A stretch of DNA of 10,700 bases from Chlorobium sp. (GCA_026193435.1 JAPHUN010000328.1:1-10700), one strand, 5' to 3'. Positions 1-6,972 are shown, numbered from the stretch's first letter. Translations and numbers: made by a program. The notes: generated by a model not told the origin, from the letters alone.

Positions 1-431
1 GGCATCGCAAAATCAAGGAAATTCTACTGAGCAGCACGGTGACCAACCAGCATGAGCTCATCCTGCTTCTGGAAAAAAGGGGTATTGATGTCGCTCAGGC
101 GACGCTCTCAAGGGACTGCTCTGAGCTGGGTGTGCTTCGTTCACGAACAACCAGCGGTTATCGACTTATGATCCCGGAAGACAATCCCGGACAGATGATC
201 AAGGGACTGGTGGAAATGGAGATCCAGTCCATTGAATCCAATGAATCCTCAATAGTGATCAAAACCCTTCCGGGCAGAGCGCACGGAGTCGGTTCATTTA
301 TCGACCATCTCAAAAACCCTGGAATTCTCGGCACTATCGCCGGAGACGATACCGTTCTTGTTATTCCGTCTTCAGTTCATGATATTCGTTCAATCCTGGA
401 CTACATGCAAACAAATCTTTTAAACAACTGA
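1..431 (+). CDS. argR: Arginine repressor ArgR, 5'-truncated by the window edge
   Basis: DNA-binding regulator that senses L-arginine and represses arginine biosynthesis (family knowledge). The reading frame is open from base 3 and reads H-R-K-I-K-E-I-L before the GTG at 39. That stretch matches the usual ArgR N-terminus, so the GTG at 39 is an internal Val codon and the true start lies outside the window. About 142 residues are visible, against about 150 for the family, so only a few are missing. The winged-helix DNA-binding domain is seen in the Q-A-T-L-S-R-D segment (SRD from base 108). The C-terminal arginine-binding and hexamerisation domain carries the hallmark GTIAGDDT (bases 330-353), whose Asp pair contacts arginine in characterised members. 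The stop codon is 12 bases before argG, so the two are probably one transcript. ArgR would be expected to control this cluster, but I found no classical ARG box in the window. Confidence 0.95.
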   Translation, partial: HRKIKEILLSSTVTNQHELILLLEKRGIDVAQATLSRDCSELGVLRSRTTSGYRLMIPEDNPGQMIKGLVEMEIQSIESNESSIVIKTLPGRAHGVGSFIDHLKNPGILGTIAGDDTVLVIPSSVHDIRSILDYMQTNLLNN

Positions 432-443
432 TCCAATACAACT

Positions 444-1652
444 ATGAAAAGGGAAAAAATCGCTTTAGCCTATTCCGGCGGGCTCGATACATCTGTCATG
501 ATTAAGTGGCTGAAGGATAAATACGATGCGGATATCGTTGCCGTGACCGGCAATCTCGGCCAACAGAAAGAAATAGAAAACCTTGAACAAAAGGCGTTTG
601 ATACGGGGGCGTCAGGGTTCTCTTTCCTCGATCTGCGCAAAGAGTTCGTTGAAAACTATATCTGGCCCGCGCTCAAGGCCGGAGCTCTTTACGAAGAGGT
701 GTATCCTCTCGCGACAGCCCTTGGTCGCCCGCTTCTTGCCAAAGCCCTTGTGGATGTCGCTCTCTCCGAAAACTGCACCATGATCGCCCACGGATGTACC
801 GGTAAGGGGAATGACCAGGTCCGTTTTGAAGTAACCTTCGCTTCTCTTGCACCTCACCTCAAGGTTCTTGCCCCGCTTCGCGAATGGGAGTTCAATTCGC
901 GGGAAGCAGAGATGGCCTATGCTGAAAAACACGGCATCCCGGTTTCCGCCACAAAAAAGAGCCCCTACTCCATCGATGAAAACATCTGGGGAATCAGCAT
1001 CGAATGCGGCGTCCTTGAAGATCCGATGGTAGCGCCACCGGAAGACGCGTATCAGATCACGACATCTCCGGAAAAAGCCCCGGATAAAGCCGCGGTGATC
1101 GACATTGAATTTGAACAGGGTGTGCCTGTCGCACTTGACGGCAGGAAAATGGAAGGCCTTGATCTTATTGTGGAGCTCAACAAGTCAGGTGCCGCCCATG
1201 GCGTCGGTCGTCTCGATATGATCGAGAACCGGGTTGTCGGCATCAAGTCAAGAGAGATCTATGAAGCGCCTGCGGCTACGATCCTCCATTTCGCCCATCG
1301 TGAACTTGAAAGGCTGACACTGGAAAAAACCGTCTTCCAATACAAGAACACGATCAGTCAGGACTACGCCAACCTTATCTACAACGGCACCTGGTTCTCC
1401 CCGATGCGCGAAGCGCTTGACGGATTCGTTGACGCCACCCAGAAACATGTCACCGGCCTCGTCAGGGTCAAACTCTTCAAAGGCTCGGTCACCCTGCTCG
1501 GAAGAACATCTCCCTGGTCGCTCTACAATGAAGAACTGGCAACGTACACCGAAGCCGACACCTTCAATCACAAGGCCGCTGAAGGGTTCATACACCTCTA
1601 CGGCCTCGGTCTGAAAACCTACAGCGAGGTTCAGGCGAATAACAGAAAGTAA
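444..1652 (+). CDS. argG: Argininosuccinate synthase
   Basis: ATP-dependent ligase joining citrulline and aspartate to form argininosuccinate, the penultimate step of arginine synthesis, in the cytoplasm. The 402-residue length is normal for the family. The N-terminal PP-loop is YSGGLDTS (residues 10-17). The second conserved block, [15 protein letters not shown] (residues 115-129), forms part of the citrulline/aspartate and nucleotide site. [11 protein letters not shown] follows near residue 175, and the C-terminal oligomerisation region appears complete. One small difference: the segment after the second beta strand reads TGNLGQ where many bacterial enzymes have ADVGQ. The ATG at 444 lies 12 bases after argR. 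No clear Shine-Dalgarno sequence precedes it, so translation may depend on argR. Family assignment is essentially certain from the motifs. Confidence 0.98.
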   Translation: MKREKIALAYSGGLDTSVMIKWLKDKYDADIVAVTGNLGQQKEIENLEQKAFDTGASGFSFLDLRKEFVENYIWPALKAGALYEEVYPLATALGRPLLAKALVDVALSENCTMIAHGCTGKGNDQVRFEVTFASLAPHLKVLAPLREWEFNSREAEMAYAEKHGIPVSATKKSPYSIDENIWGISIECGVLEDPMVAPPEDAYQITTSPEKAPDKAAVIDIEFEQGVPVALDGRKMEGLDLIVELNKSGAAHGVGRLDMIENRVVGIKSREIYEAPAATILHFAHRELERLTLEKTVFQYKNTISQDYANLIYNGTWFSPMREALDGFVDATQKHVTGLVRVKLFKGSVTLLGRTSPWSLYNEELATYTEADTFNHKAAEGFIHLYGLGLKTYSEVQANNRK

Positions 1653-1674
1653 ACATAGCAACATATCGTTCATG

Positions 1675-1708
1675 CACAGCCCCGGTGGTTTATACAGCCG
1701 GGACTGTG
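1675..1708 (+). terminator. Hairpin after argG, possible transcription terminator
   Basis: CACAGCCCCGG (1675-1685) pairs with CCGGGACTGTG (1698-1708) across a 12-base loop, giving 11 positions with one C-A mismatch. It begins 22 bases after the argG stop codon. The following bases (TCGTTTC) form only a poor U-tract. It may therefore be a weak or attenuating terminator, or an RNA 3'-end stabiliser, rather than a strong intrinsic terminator. Confidence 0.45.
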
Positions 1709-1739
1709 TCGTTTCAATGCGTTGTACAGATTATTAACC

Positions 1740-1770
1740 CTGCACAATTGCTTTTAACCTCCCTGTGCAG
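1740..1770. promoter_or_regulatory. Spaced inverted repeat upstream of the secreted-protein gene
   Basis: CTGCACA (1740-1746) and TGTGCAG (1764-1770) are perfect inverted copies separated by 17 bases. A smaller inverted pair GTAAC/GTTAC follows at 1770-1786. They sit 70-100 bases before the ATG at 1841 in otherwise empty sequence. They could be a dimer operator or a leader stem, but the regulator is unknown and a chance 7-bp match is possible. I could not place a convincing sigma-70 promoter in 1709-1827. Confidence 0.3.
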
Positions 1771-1827
1771 TAACTTTTGTCGTTACCGTATTTACACATG
1801 GTCTCACCCTCACCACAAATCCCATAC

Positions 1828-1834
1828 GAGGAGG
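1828..1834 (+). promoter_or_regulatory. Strong ribosome binding site that fixes the start at 1841
   Basis: GAGGAGG lies six bases (TTTTTC) before ATG 1841. It decides the start against the longer frame that opens with GTG at 1685 inside the argG hairpin. The protein beginning at 1841 also has a textbook signal peptide exactly at its N-terminus. Confidence 0.85.
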
Positions 1835-1840
1835 TTTTTC

Positions 1841-2785
1841 ATGAAAAAGATACTCTTGACCGTTTCGTCGTTTCTTCTCCTGCTACTCCTGCACCAGTCT
1901 GTCAGTTGGGCATCCATCAACCAGTTCAACGGAACATGGGTCAACATGGATATCAACACCCGCGGCATGACCAAAATGGAAATATCCCACCAGGGCTCCG
2001 CGATCAAACTGCATGCATGGGGCAAATGCCATCCTCAAGACTGCGACTGGGGAACAGTGCCTGCATTTCTCTTTGCGCCTAACGTTTCAGCCGACATGAT
2101 GCAGACAGGCAAAACCATGTCAGCAATGTTTAAGACCAGTTTCAGCCAGACTCTCGTCATCGTGAAGCCTGCAGGCAATAACCGTCTGAAAGCAGAAACA
2201 TTTACCCGTTTCACCGACGGCAGCAACCGGTCCAACTATACCTCGTCGGCCACATTCAAAAGAATGCTCATGCTTACGCCCGTGCCGTTGCCACCGCAGC
2301 CATTACCGATCCCTCAGCCTGGACCGGCCCTTCAGGAAGATTGCCTGTCTTTCAACCCGCAGAATGCAAGCGTAAAAAATATCAATGGAAGCTGGAAAAT
2401 TGTTGACGGAAGCCATTGGATGTTTGATTTTGGAAACAAGCAAAACGAAGCCTACAGAGCACTGAAAATCATCAAACACTACGGGATGAACCAGACATGC
2501 TTCGTTGGCAGACCTGATCCGAGCTTCCAGTACATGCTGGTTTCCGGCAAAGCGCCAAAAGGCGGAATACCCGGTGAAGACTGCATACGCTTCAATCCCA
2601 ACACCATTCAGGTGAAAAATGTCAGCGGAAGCTGGAAGATTGTTGACGGCAATCACTGGATGTTTGATTTCGGCAACAAAAAGGCTGAAGCGGAAAAAGC
2701 CTTTGCGATCATAAAAAAATACGGTTTTACACGCTCCTGTTTTGTTGGAAGACCTGATCCGAGCTTCCAGTACCTGAGAAAGTAG
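1841..2785 (+). CDS. Secreted protein with a GTW/WGKCHPxDC domain and two C-terminal 66-residue repeats
   Basis: Exported protein of unknown function, 314 residues. Residues 1-24 are a signal peptide: MKK, a long leucine-rich core, then S-W-A with likely cleavage after Ala24. The first domain (about 25-145) begins with FNGTWVNMD and contains WGKCHPQDCDW (Cys63 and Cys68). It looks like a small beta-barrel or lipocalin-like fold, but I cannot name the family. A proline-rich linker (about 147-163) leads to two repeats, residues 166-231 and 246-311. Each runs EDC-x2-FNP, then GSWKIVDG, HWMFDFGNK, a short helix, and CFVGRPDPSFQY. Each repeat has two cysteines that could form a disulfide outside the cytoplasm. 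There are no membrane segments apart from the signal and no lipobox. The gene has its own ribosome binding site and terminator, so it is a monocistronic unit between argG and the caspase module. A role in binding ligands or surfaces in the periplasm or outside the cell is inference from architecture only. Confidence 0.85.
   Translation: MKKILLTVSSFLLLLLLHQSVSWASINQFNGTWVNMDINTRGMTKMEISHQGSAIKLHAWGKCHPQDCDWGTVPAFLFAPNVSADMMQTGKTMSAMFKTSFSQTLVIVKPAGNNRLKAETFTRFTDGSNRSNYTSSATFKRMLMLTPVPLPPQPLPIPQPGPALQEDCLSFNPQNASVKNINGSWKIVDGSHWMFDFGNKQNEAYRALKIIKHYGMNQTCFVGRPDPSFQYMLVSGKAPKGGIPGEDCIRFNPNTIQVKNVSGSWKIVDGNHWMFDFGNKKAEAEKAFAIIKKYGFTRSCFVGRPDPSFQYLRK
2336..2773 (+). repeat. Two in-frame 198-bp repeats in the secreted-protein gene
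   Basis: Copies at 2336-2533 and 2576-2773 encode 66 residues each, separated by 42 bases encoding a Gly/Lys/Pro linker. Most residues are identical or similar. Their last 24 bases (2510-2533 and 2750-2773) are identical at the DNA level. That points to a fairly recent duplication or gene conversion of at least this end. Confidence 0.9.
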
Positions 2786-2806
2786 TATCCGAACATGATC
2801 GATAGT

Positions 2807-2849
2807 AAAAGCCTTCAGAGACTGTAAACTCCGGAGGCTTTTGCTTTTT
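2807..2849 (+). terminator. Intrinsic terminator of the secreted-protein gene
   Basis: AAAAGCCTTCAGAG (2807-2820) pairs with CTCCGGAGGCTTTT (2829-2842) over an eight-base loop. The 14-position stem has one G-U wobble and one A-C mismatch, and it is followed by GCTTTTT. It lies 21 bases after the stop codon at 2785 and should insulate the downstream three-gene module. Confidence 0.85.
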
Positions 2850-2869
2850 CCTCCCTTCTGCCGTACATT
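2841..2869 (+). promoter_or_regulatory. Weak candidate promoter for the three-gene module
   Basis: TTGCTT (2841-2846) and TACATT (2864-2869) are spaced by 17 bases and would start transcription about 90 bases before ATG 2965. Matches to the sigma-70 hexamers are only 3/6 and 4/6, and the -35 overlaps the preceding terminator's T-tract. Just downstream, TTAC-TTT-GTAA (2868-2878) is a small inverted repeat in the right place for an operator. A promoter is required hereabouts because the upstream gene ends in a good terminator, but the exact site is uncertain. Confidence 0.25.
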
Positions 2870-2951
2870 ACTTTGTAAATACGCATAAGCAATCCACCTG
2901 ACAGAAATCTTACAGGGCTTCTAATTTGCCAGTGCATTTTCAGCAGACATC

Positions 2952-2956
2952 GGAGG
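2952..2956 (+). promoter_or_regulatory. Ribosome binding site fixing the hydrolase start at 2965
   Basis: GGAGG is eight bases before ATG 2965. The frame stays open upstream to a TTG at 2926, but the Shine-Dalgarno sequence lies inside that extension, so the ATG is preferred. Confidence 0.8.
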
Positions 2957-2964
2957 AACGTACT

Positions 2965-4458
2965 ATGTCACTGCACGAACAATGTATCCACCTGAAAAAC
3001 GGAAAACTTGCTGCAGATACCCCTTTTGAGCATGTTTCCAGCCTTGTTTCGCGGGCAGTAGAGCGCGGCAACATCGTCCTTCACTTTCATGGGGGGCTTG
3101 TCAGTCGTGATACCGCTCTGGAAAACGCGGCACGGCTTTCTTCTTCATACACAAAAGGCAATGCGTATCCGGTTTTTTTTATCTGGGAATCGGGAATTCT
3201 GGAGATTCTTCGCAACAACCTCGATGAAATCTGCTCCGAAGAGTTTTTCCGCCACCTCTGGAAACTGCTTCTCAAGGTTGTTTTTCGAAAGCTCTCAAAG
3301 GTCGAGGGCATACGCGGTCCAGTCAGCCTGACGGACACCCCTGACAGTTCGATCCTGACCTCGTCAGTGGACGAAGCCCTGAGTTCGCAGAATCCCTCTC
3401 TTCTCAAAACCTTCGCAGTCGAAAAAAAAATATCCGAACTCAGCGACTTCGAGCGGCTCTCTCTCGAACAGGAATTGTATCTCGATTACCAGCTTATCAG
3501 TGAAATACAGAAAATTTCACAAACGTTGCGCACACCCGAGGCAATAGAAAAAGAAAAAAAAGAGCGTGGTTTTCATCTCCGTGCTTCAACAGTGACCCTG
3601 ATCGATCCGGATGCGCTTGACCGGTTCATAACAAGACCTTCTTCCGGTGAAAAAGGTCTGATTGAGACAGGAAAAATGATACAGGCGATAGCCGCCCTTG
3701 CCGCAAGAACGGTAAGCCGTTTTGTCAACAAGCGAGACCATGGACTGCATGCAACCATCGTTGAAGAGATTCTGCGGGAACTGTATCTGTCAAATGCCGG
3801 GAAATTCATATGGGACCTGATGAAAAAGGATACAGCGGATGCTTTCGGAGATAACGAAAAAATATTCGGCGGCAGCGCTTTCCTTTCTGAAATAGCAGCA
3901 AAATCAGATCCGGCCGCTCCTCCCCGGATAACAGTAGTCGGTCACAGTACAGGAGCGATCTATATCGCCGAGTTTCTCGACAAAGCCGCAGTACTTCTAC
4001 CCGACCAGCGTTTTGAAATAATCTTTCTCGCTCCCGCGGCCACTTTTACAAAGATTTCGAGTTCGATAGAAAGACACAAACACAGAATTGGCAGCTTCCG
4101 CATGTTCACCATGCAGGACAAGCACGAAAAAGCAGACAAGCTCGTGCCGTTCCTTTACCCTCACTCTCTTCTGTACTTTATCTCCGGGGTCCTTGAAAAC
4201 GGTTATGACGTACCTGTTATCGGCATGCAGCGGTTTTTCAATCGCCGCCTCTTTCCTGACAGGAGGTTTCCAGAACTTACCGTTGCCCGTAACTTCATAA
4301 ACAGCACCCCGGGAGGTGTCGTCTGGTCAGTCACCAAAAGCGATTCTCTCGCAGGGATGAAAAGCGCCTCCCTCAAGCACGGTGATTTTGACAACGATAA
4401 AAAAACGCTAAAAAGCATCGAACACCTTCTCAAAAAAGGATTTTCCAATGGCAGCTGA
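2965..4458 (+). CDS. Alpha/beta hydrolase of the caspase module, with a large insertion
   Basis: Predicted cytoplasmic serine hydrolase of 497 residues with unknown substrate. The oxyanion-side motif HFHGG is at residues 40-44, followed by FFIWESG (71-77). The nucleophile elbow V-V-G-H-S-T-G-A puts the serine at residue 328. Candidate acid residues are Asp385 or Asp391 in the MQDKHEKAD stretch, and His472 in KHGDFDND fits the catalytic histidine near the C-terminus. HGG and GHSTG are unusually far apart, about 280 residues. Part of the intervening segment (about 152-205) is rich in Glu/Lys and probably helical or coiled-coil, as in a lid or interaction arm. There is no signal peptide or membrane segment. 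The 3' end overlaps the caspase gene by 11 bases, so translation is coupled. Lipase, esterase, thioesterase or peptidase activity cannot be separated from the sequence. Family-level fold is confident, function is not. Confidence 0.85.
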   Translation: MSLHEQCIHLKNGKLAADTPFEHVSSLVSRAVERGNIVLHFHGGLVSRDTALENAARLSSSYTKGNAYPVFFIWESGILEILRNNLDEICSEEFFRHLWKLLLKVVFRKLSKVEGIRGPVSLTDTPDSSILTSSVDEALSSQNPSLLKTFAVEKKISELSDFERLSLEQELYLDYQLISEIQKISQTLRTPEAIEKEKKERGFHLRASTVTLIDPDALDRFITRPSSGEKGLIETGKMIQAIAALAARTVSRFVNKRDHGLHATIVEEILRELYLSNAGKFIWDLMKKDTADAFGDNEKIFGGSAFLSEIAAKSDPAAPPRITVVGHSTGAIYIAEFLDKAAVLLPDQRFEIIFLAPAATFTKISSSIERHKHRIGSFRMFTMQDKHEKADKLVPFLYPHSLLYFISGVLENGYDVPVIGMQRFFNRRLFPDRRFPELTVARNFINSTPGGVVWSVTKSDSLAGMKSASLKHGDFDNDKKTLKSIEHLLKKGFSNGS

Positions 4459-5515
4459 CGACTACGCCATCGTTATCGGCATCTCGGCCTATCCCGGCCT
4501 GACCTCTCTTGAAGGCCCGGGAAACGATGTCGACCTCTTTACACAGTGGCTCAGGAAAAAGGATGGAGGAAACCTCCCAAAGAAAAATATCAGCATCTGC
4601 ACCTCCCGTTTCTGTCTGTCAAAAAAGTTTGATCCTTCCTGCTGCGAACAGATCGAGGAAGCAAGACCGAACCGGGAAGATATTGAAAAGCTTTTCCGTC
4701 CCTGGGTTATAGCGGGAACACTGGGAAACACTTCAGGAAGAAGGCTCTACATCTTTGCTTCGGGACACGGTTTCGGAAAAGCATCCGACAGCCATACAAA
4801 TCCTATGGACACGGCTCTGTATACCGCGAACGCCGATGTGTATATCGGGCTGCACGTCGCTGTTACAGCCTATGCGAACTGGCTTTCACAGGCAGCTGTG
4901 TTTGATGAAATTGTCCTGGTGATGGATTGTTGCAGGACAAAAAACCTGATGCACCCCTTCACCTATCCTGTCCTGCCCAATACCAGCCATGACCCGGAAA
5001 AAGCTCGAAAAGTCCGTAAATTCTATGCGTTCGCATCACCGTGGGGAAATGCGGCAAAAGAGAAACGTTTCATGGAACGCGGCAACAGAACGTACGGGAT
5101 ATTTACCATAGCGCTGCTCGAGGCACTTGCAAAAGCCAGGGCGAACAGGCTTGGCAATGTCAAAGGTGAAACAATTAAAAAGTATATCCACAATGTTATC
5201 GATGAAATTGCAGGCGACACAAAGGTACCTCCTCCGGAGATAGACCTCGGTAACTATAATGACCTGATCTGGTTTACACGTGAAGACTCGACATCTCCAC
5301 ACAAACCTCTTGTCACGATTACACTGCAGGAATTCAGAGGGAACGAGATCTGTCACATTCAAAACGGCGAGCTTGAAGCGCTCGACTCGATACCATTCAA
5401 AAGCGAACGTCTGTCCGTGAGTCTTGACCCCGGCCTCTATAAGTTTTCGATTGAAGGAACCGATAGAAATAAACTGATTCAACTGCTGAACGATGACATC
5501 GAAATCACGATCTGA
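4448..5515 (+). CDS. Caspase-like cysteine protease (clan CD, C14 type)
   Basis: A 355-residue prokaryotic caspase homologue with no N-terminal prodomain. The fold starts at once with YAIVIGISAYPGL (residues 6-18) and GPGNDV (23-28). The catalytic histidine is His107 in FASGHG. The catalytic cysteine is most likely Cys162 in VMDCCR, aligned to the D-x-C pattern of metacaspases. Asp160, two residues before it, occupies the position that in metacaspases helps form an acidic S1 pocket, so cleavage after Arg or Lys is plausible (inference). GIFTIALLEAL (217-227) is the usual C-terminal subdomain helix. Residues about 285-355 form an added beta-rich domain ending near LDPGLYK (326-332), which resembles the start of the next protein. 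AAGGA at 4436-4440 lies seven bases before the ATG. The gene overlaps its neighbours by 11 bases upstream and 23 bases downstream. No signal peptide or membrane helix is visible. Substrate and trigger are unknown. Confidence 0.9.
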   Translation: MAADDYAIVIGISAYPGLTSLEGPGNDVDLFTQWLRKKDGGNLPKKNISICTSRFCLSKKFDPSCCEQIEEARPNREDIEKLFRPWVIAGTLGNTSGRRLYIFASGHGFGKASDSHTNPMDTALYTANADVYIGLHVAVTAYANWLSQAAVFDEIVLVMDCCRTKNLMHPFTYPVLPNTSHDPEKARKVRKFYAFASPWGNAAKEKRFMERGNRTYGIFTIALLEALAKARANRLGNVKGETIKKYIHNVIDEIAGDTKVPPPEIDLGNYNDLIWFTREDSTSPHKPLVTITLQEFRGNEICHIQNGELEALDSIPFKSERLSVSLDPGLYKFSIEGTDRNKLIQLLNDDIEITI

Positions 5516-6953
5516 AAAAAAAATTCCGCTGACCATCCAGGCTCCTGATAATGCCACGGAAATTTTTCTTGTGAGCAACCGTTTTGAACGCATTGAGAGC
5601 GGCATCGGAAAACTCGAACAGTCGGTCTCTCCCGGTCTCTACAAGGTACGCTTCCGTTCCGGCATGACGCAGGAAGACCGGCTTATTGAAGTAGGAAATA
5701 ATCAGTCACAGGTTGTGTTCAAAGAACCGCCGTTATCATTCGAATCCACGACTCCCCTTCTCAACACCCATGAGGACAACGCCCGTCAGCGCACCATCGC
5801 AAGTCAACAAAGCGGAAAAGTACATCTGAAAGCAGGAAAAGGCAGCAGGCTCTTTCTCTTTATACGCCACCAGCATTCCGGTTCATCTGAAAACCCGGGA
5901 GAGGGAGTAACCTTGCACTCCCTTGAAGGAAAAACCATTGCCGGTATGGACGATGGTATCCACAATAGTGAGAACGGATGCTGGTGTTTACAGGTCGAGC
6001 TCGATCCCGGCACCTATCGACTGCAGGTCGATACCGGAGCCCTTGGAACCTTTGAAAGGTTTCTTGTCGCCTGTGAGAACTGGCAAACGCTGTTCTTTGG
6101 AATGACGACCGATTTCTCTCTCAGAGAGTCAGAAGCAGTTGAGGAACATATCACCAGAGTGCTGCTTAAATCATCGTCGGTACACATGATGAAAACCGGC
6201 AAAATATTTGATCCCGCGTCAGCGTCCAGCCGAATGACCGAACTGTCGAAAATTGCACTTGAAAGCGGAAGAACGGTTGTAGATGAGAACTCATTCGGCA
6301 AACTCTTTGCAGAAAATATCGACAACCCCATGTTCGGCATCTACGGCGCGCACCAGTTGCTTACTAACCGAAGGCCGGACTATACGATCATCGACGCCAT
6401 AGCCGGAAAACTCGAGTCTTTAATCGGCCCTCACCCCGATGTGCTTTCACTCTGGCTGAGAAAGAGCAGTGATAGACTTGACAAAAAGTCATTTGCACTC
6501 TCTTCACCTCCCATGCTGACCAGAAGCTGGGAACTCCTGACTCGCGAAAGCCTCCGCCGCAGTTCCATCGTACCTGAAGGCTCATTTTCCGACCTCTTTT
6601 CCAATGGCATGCTGTCAACTGCCCCTTGGCTCCTCCATCGCGTCACCATGGAACCGGAAACCGGGAGCGGCACGCCTTCGCGCGCCCGCACACAAGAGAT
6701 GCTTGGAGATCTCGCAAGAATAAGCGGTACAACAAAAGGATTCTCTATGCTTGACGCCGCTTTGAAAGAGAGAAAGGATCTGACACAGCTCGAACACTCG
6801 ATCGCGCAAGCCATGCTCAATCAGGCACAACACCATTCCGCACCCCTCCCCTCCCTGAACAAACTGGTGGAAAACTTTACAGTACCCTCGGTCGCGATAA
6901 AACGATCCACCAAAAGCCTTTTCGAAAAACTGGAGCTGAAACAGAAGGGTTAA
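5493..6953 (+). CDS. Caspase-module protein with two PG-x-Y beta-domains and a GIYGAH region, function unknown
   Basis: A 486-residue soluble protein I cannot assign to a named family. Residues about 10-75 and 105-205 look like two beta-sandwich domains. The first has SPGLYKV at 46-52 and the second LDPGTYRL at 170-177, the same motif as in the C-terminal domain of the caspase. The rest (about 215-486) appears mainly helical and contains NPMFGIYGAHQLL (about 278-290) and TAPWLLHR (376-383). I have the impression that GIYGAH-type segments recur in proteins encoded beside bacterial caspases, but that should be checked. There is no catalytic motif, signal peptide or membrane segment. The ATG at 5493 lies inside the caspase gene (23-base overlap) without a strong Shine-Dalgarno sequence, so translation is probably coupled to the caspase. 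Likely roles are adaptor, regulator or caspase substrate (inference). Confidence 0.8.
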   Translation: MTSKSRSEKKIPLTIQAPDNATEIFLVSNRFERIESGIGKLEQSVSPGLYKVRFRSGMTQEDRLIEVGNNQSQVVFKEPPLSFESTTPLLNTHEDNARQRTIASQQSGKVHLKAGKGSRLFLFIRHQHSGSSENPGEGVTLHSLEGKTIAGMDDGIHNSENGCWCLQVELDPGTYRLQVDTGALGTFERFLVACENWQTLFFGMTTDFSLRESEAVEEHITRVLLKSSSVHMMKTGKIFDPASASSRMTELSKIALESGRTVVDENSFGKLFAENIDNPMFGIYGAHQLLTNRRPDYTIIDAIAGKLESLIGPHPDVLSLWLRKSSDRLDKKSFALSSPPMLTRSWELLTRESLRRSSIVPEGSFSDLFSNGMLSTAPWLLHRVTMEPETGSGTPSRARTQEMLGDLARISGTTKGFSMLDAALKERKDLTQLEHSIAQAMLNQAQHHSAPLPSLNKLVENFTVPSVAIKRSTKSLFEKLELKQKG

Positions 6954-6972
6954 CCGGCTCAGACAGCCGGTT
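6952..6972 (+). terminator. Perfect hairpin at the end of the module
   Basis: AACCGGCT (6952-6959) and AGCCGGTT (6965-6972) pair perfectly around a five-base loop. The stem begins within the stop codon of the third gene. The following TCCTCCCG is not a U-tract, so this may be a non-canonical terminator or a 3'-end protector. Its position marks the boundary of the module. Confidence 0.5.

Noticed and set aside
39..41. GTG as the start codon of argR
   Set aside because: The frame is open upstream to the window edge and encodes residues typical of the ArgR N-terminus; the GTG is an internal Val codon.
1248..1673. 141-codon minus-strand ORF across the end of argG
   Set aside because: Shadow of a strongly conserved argG coding frame, with no supporting signals.
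1685..1840. N-terminal extension of the secreted protein starting at GTG 1685
   Set aside because: It starts inside a hairpin, lacks a ribosome binding site and would bury the signal peptide; GAGGAGG plus ATG 1841 is far better.
2926..2964. TTG start for the hydrolase
   Set aside because: The strong GGAGG at 2952-2956 lies within this extension and serves ATG 2965.
5036..5605. 189-codon minus-strand ORF
   Set aside because: It is antisense to the caspase and third gene, whose plus-strand frames carry clear motifs; no ribosome binding site or recognisable domain.
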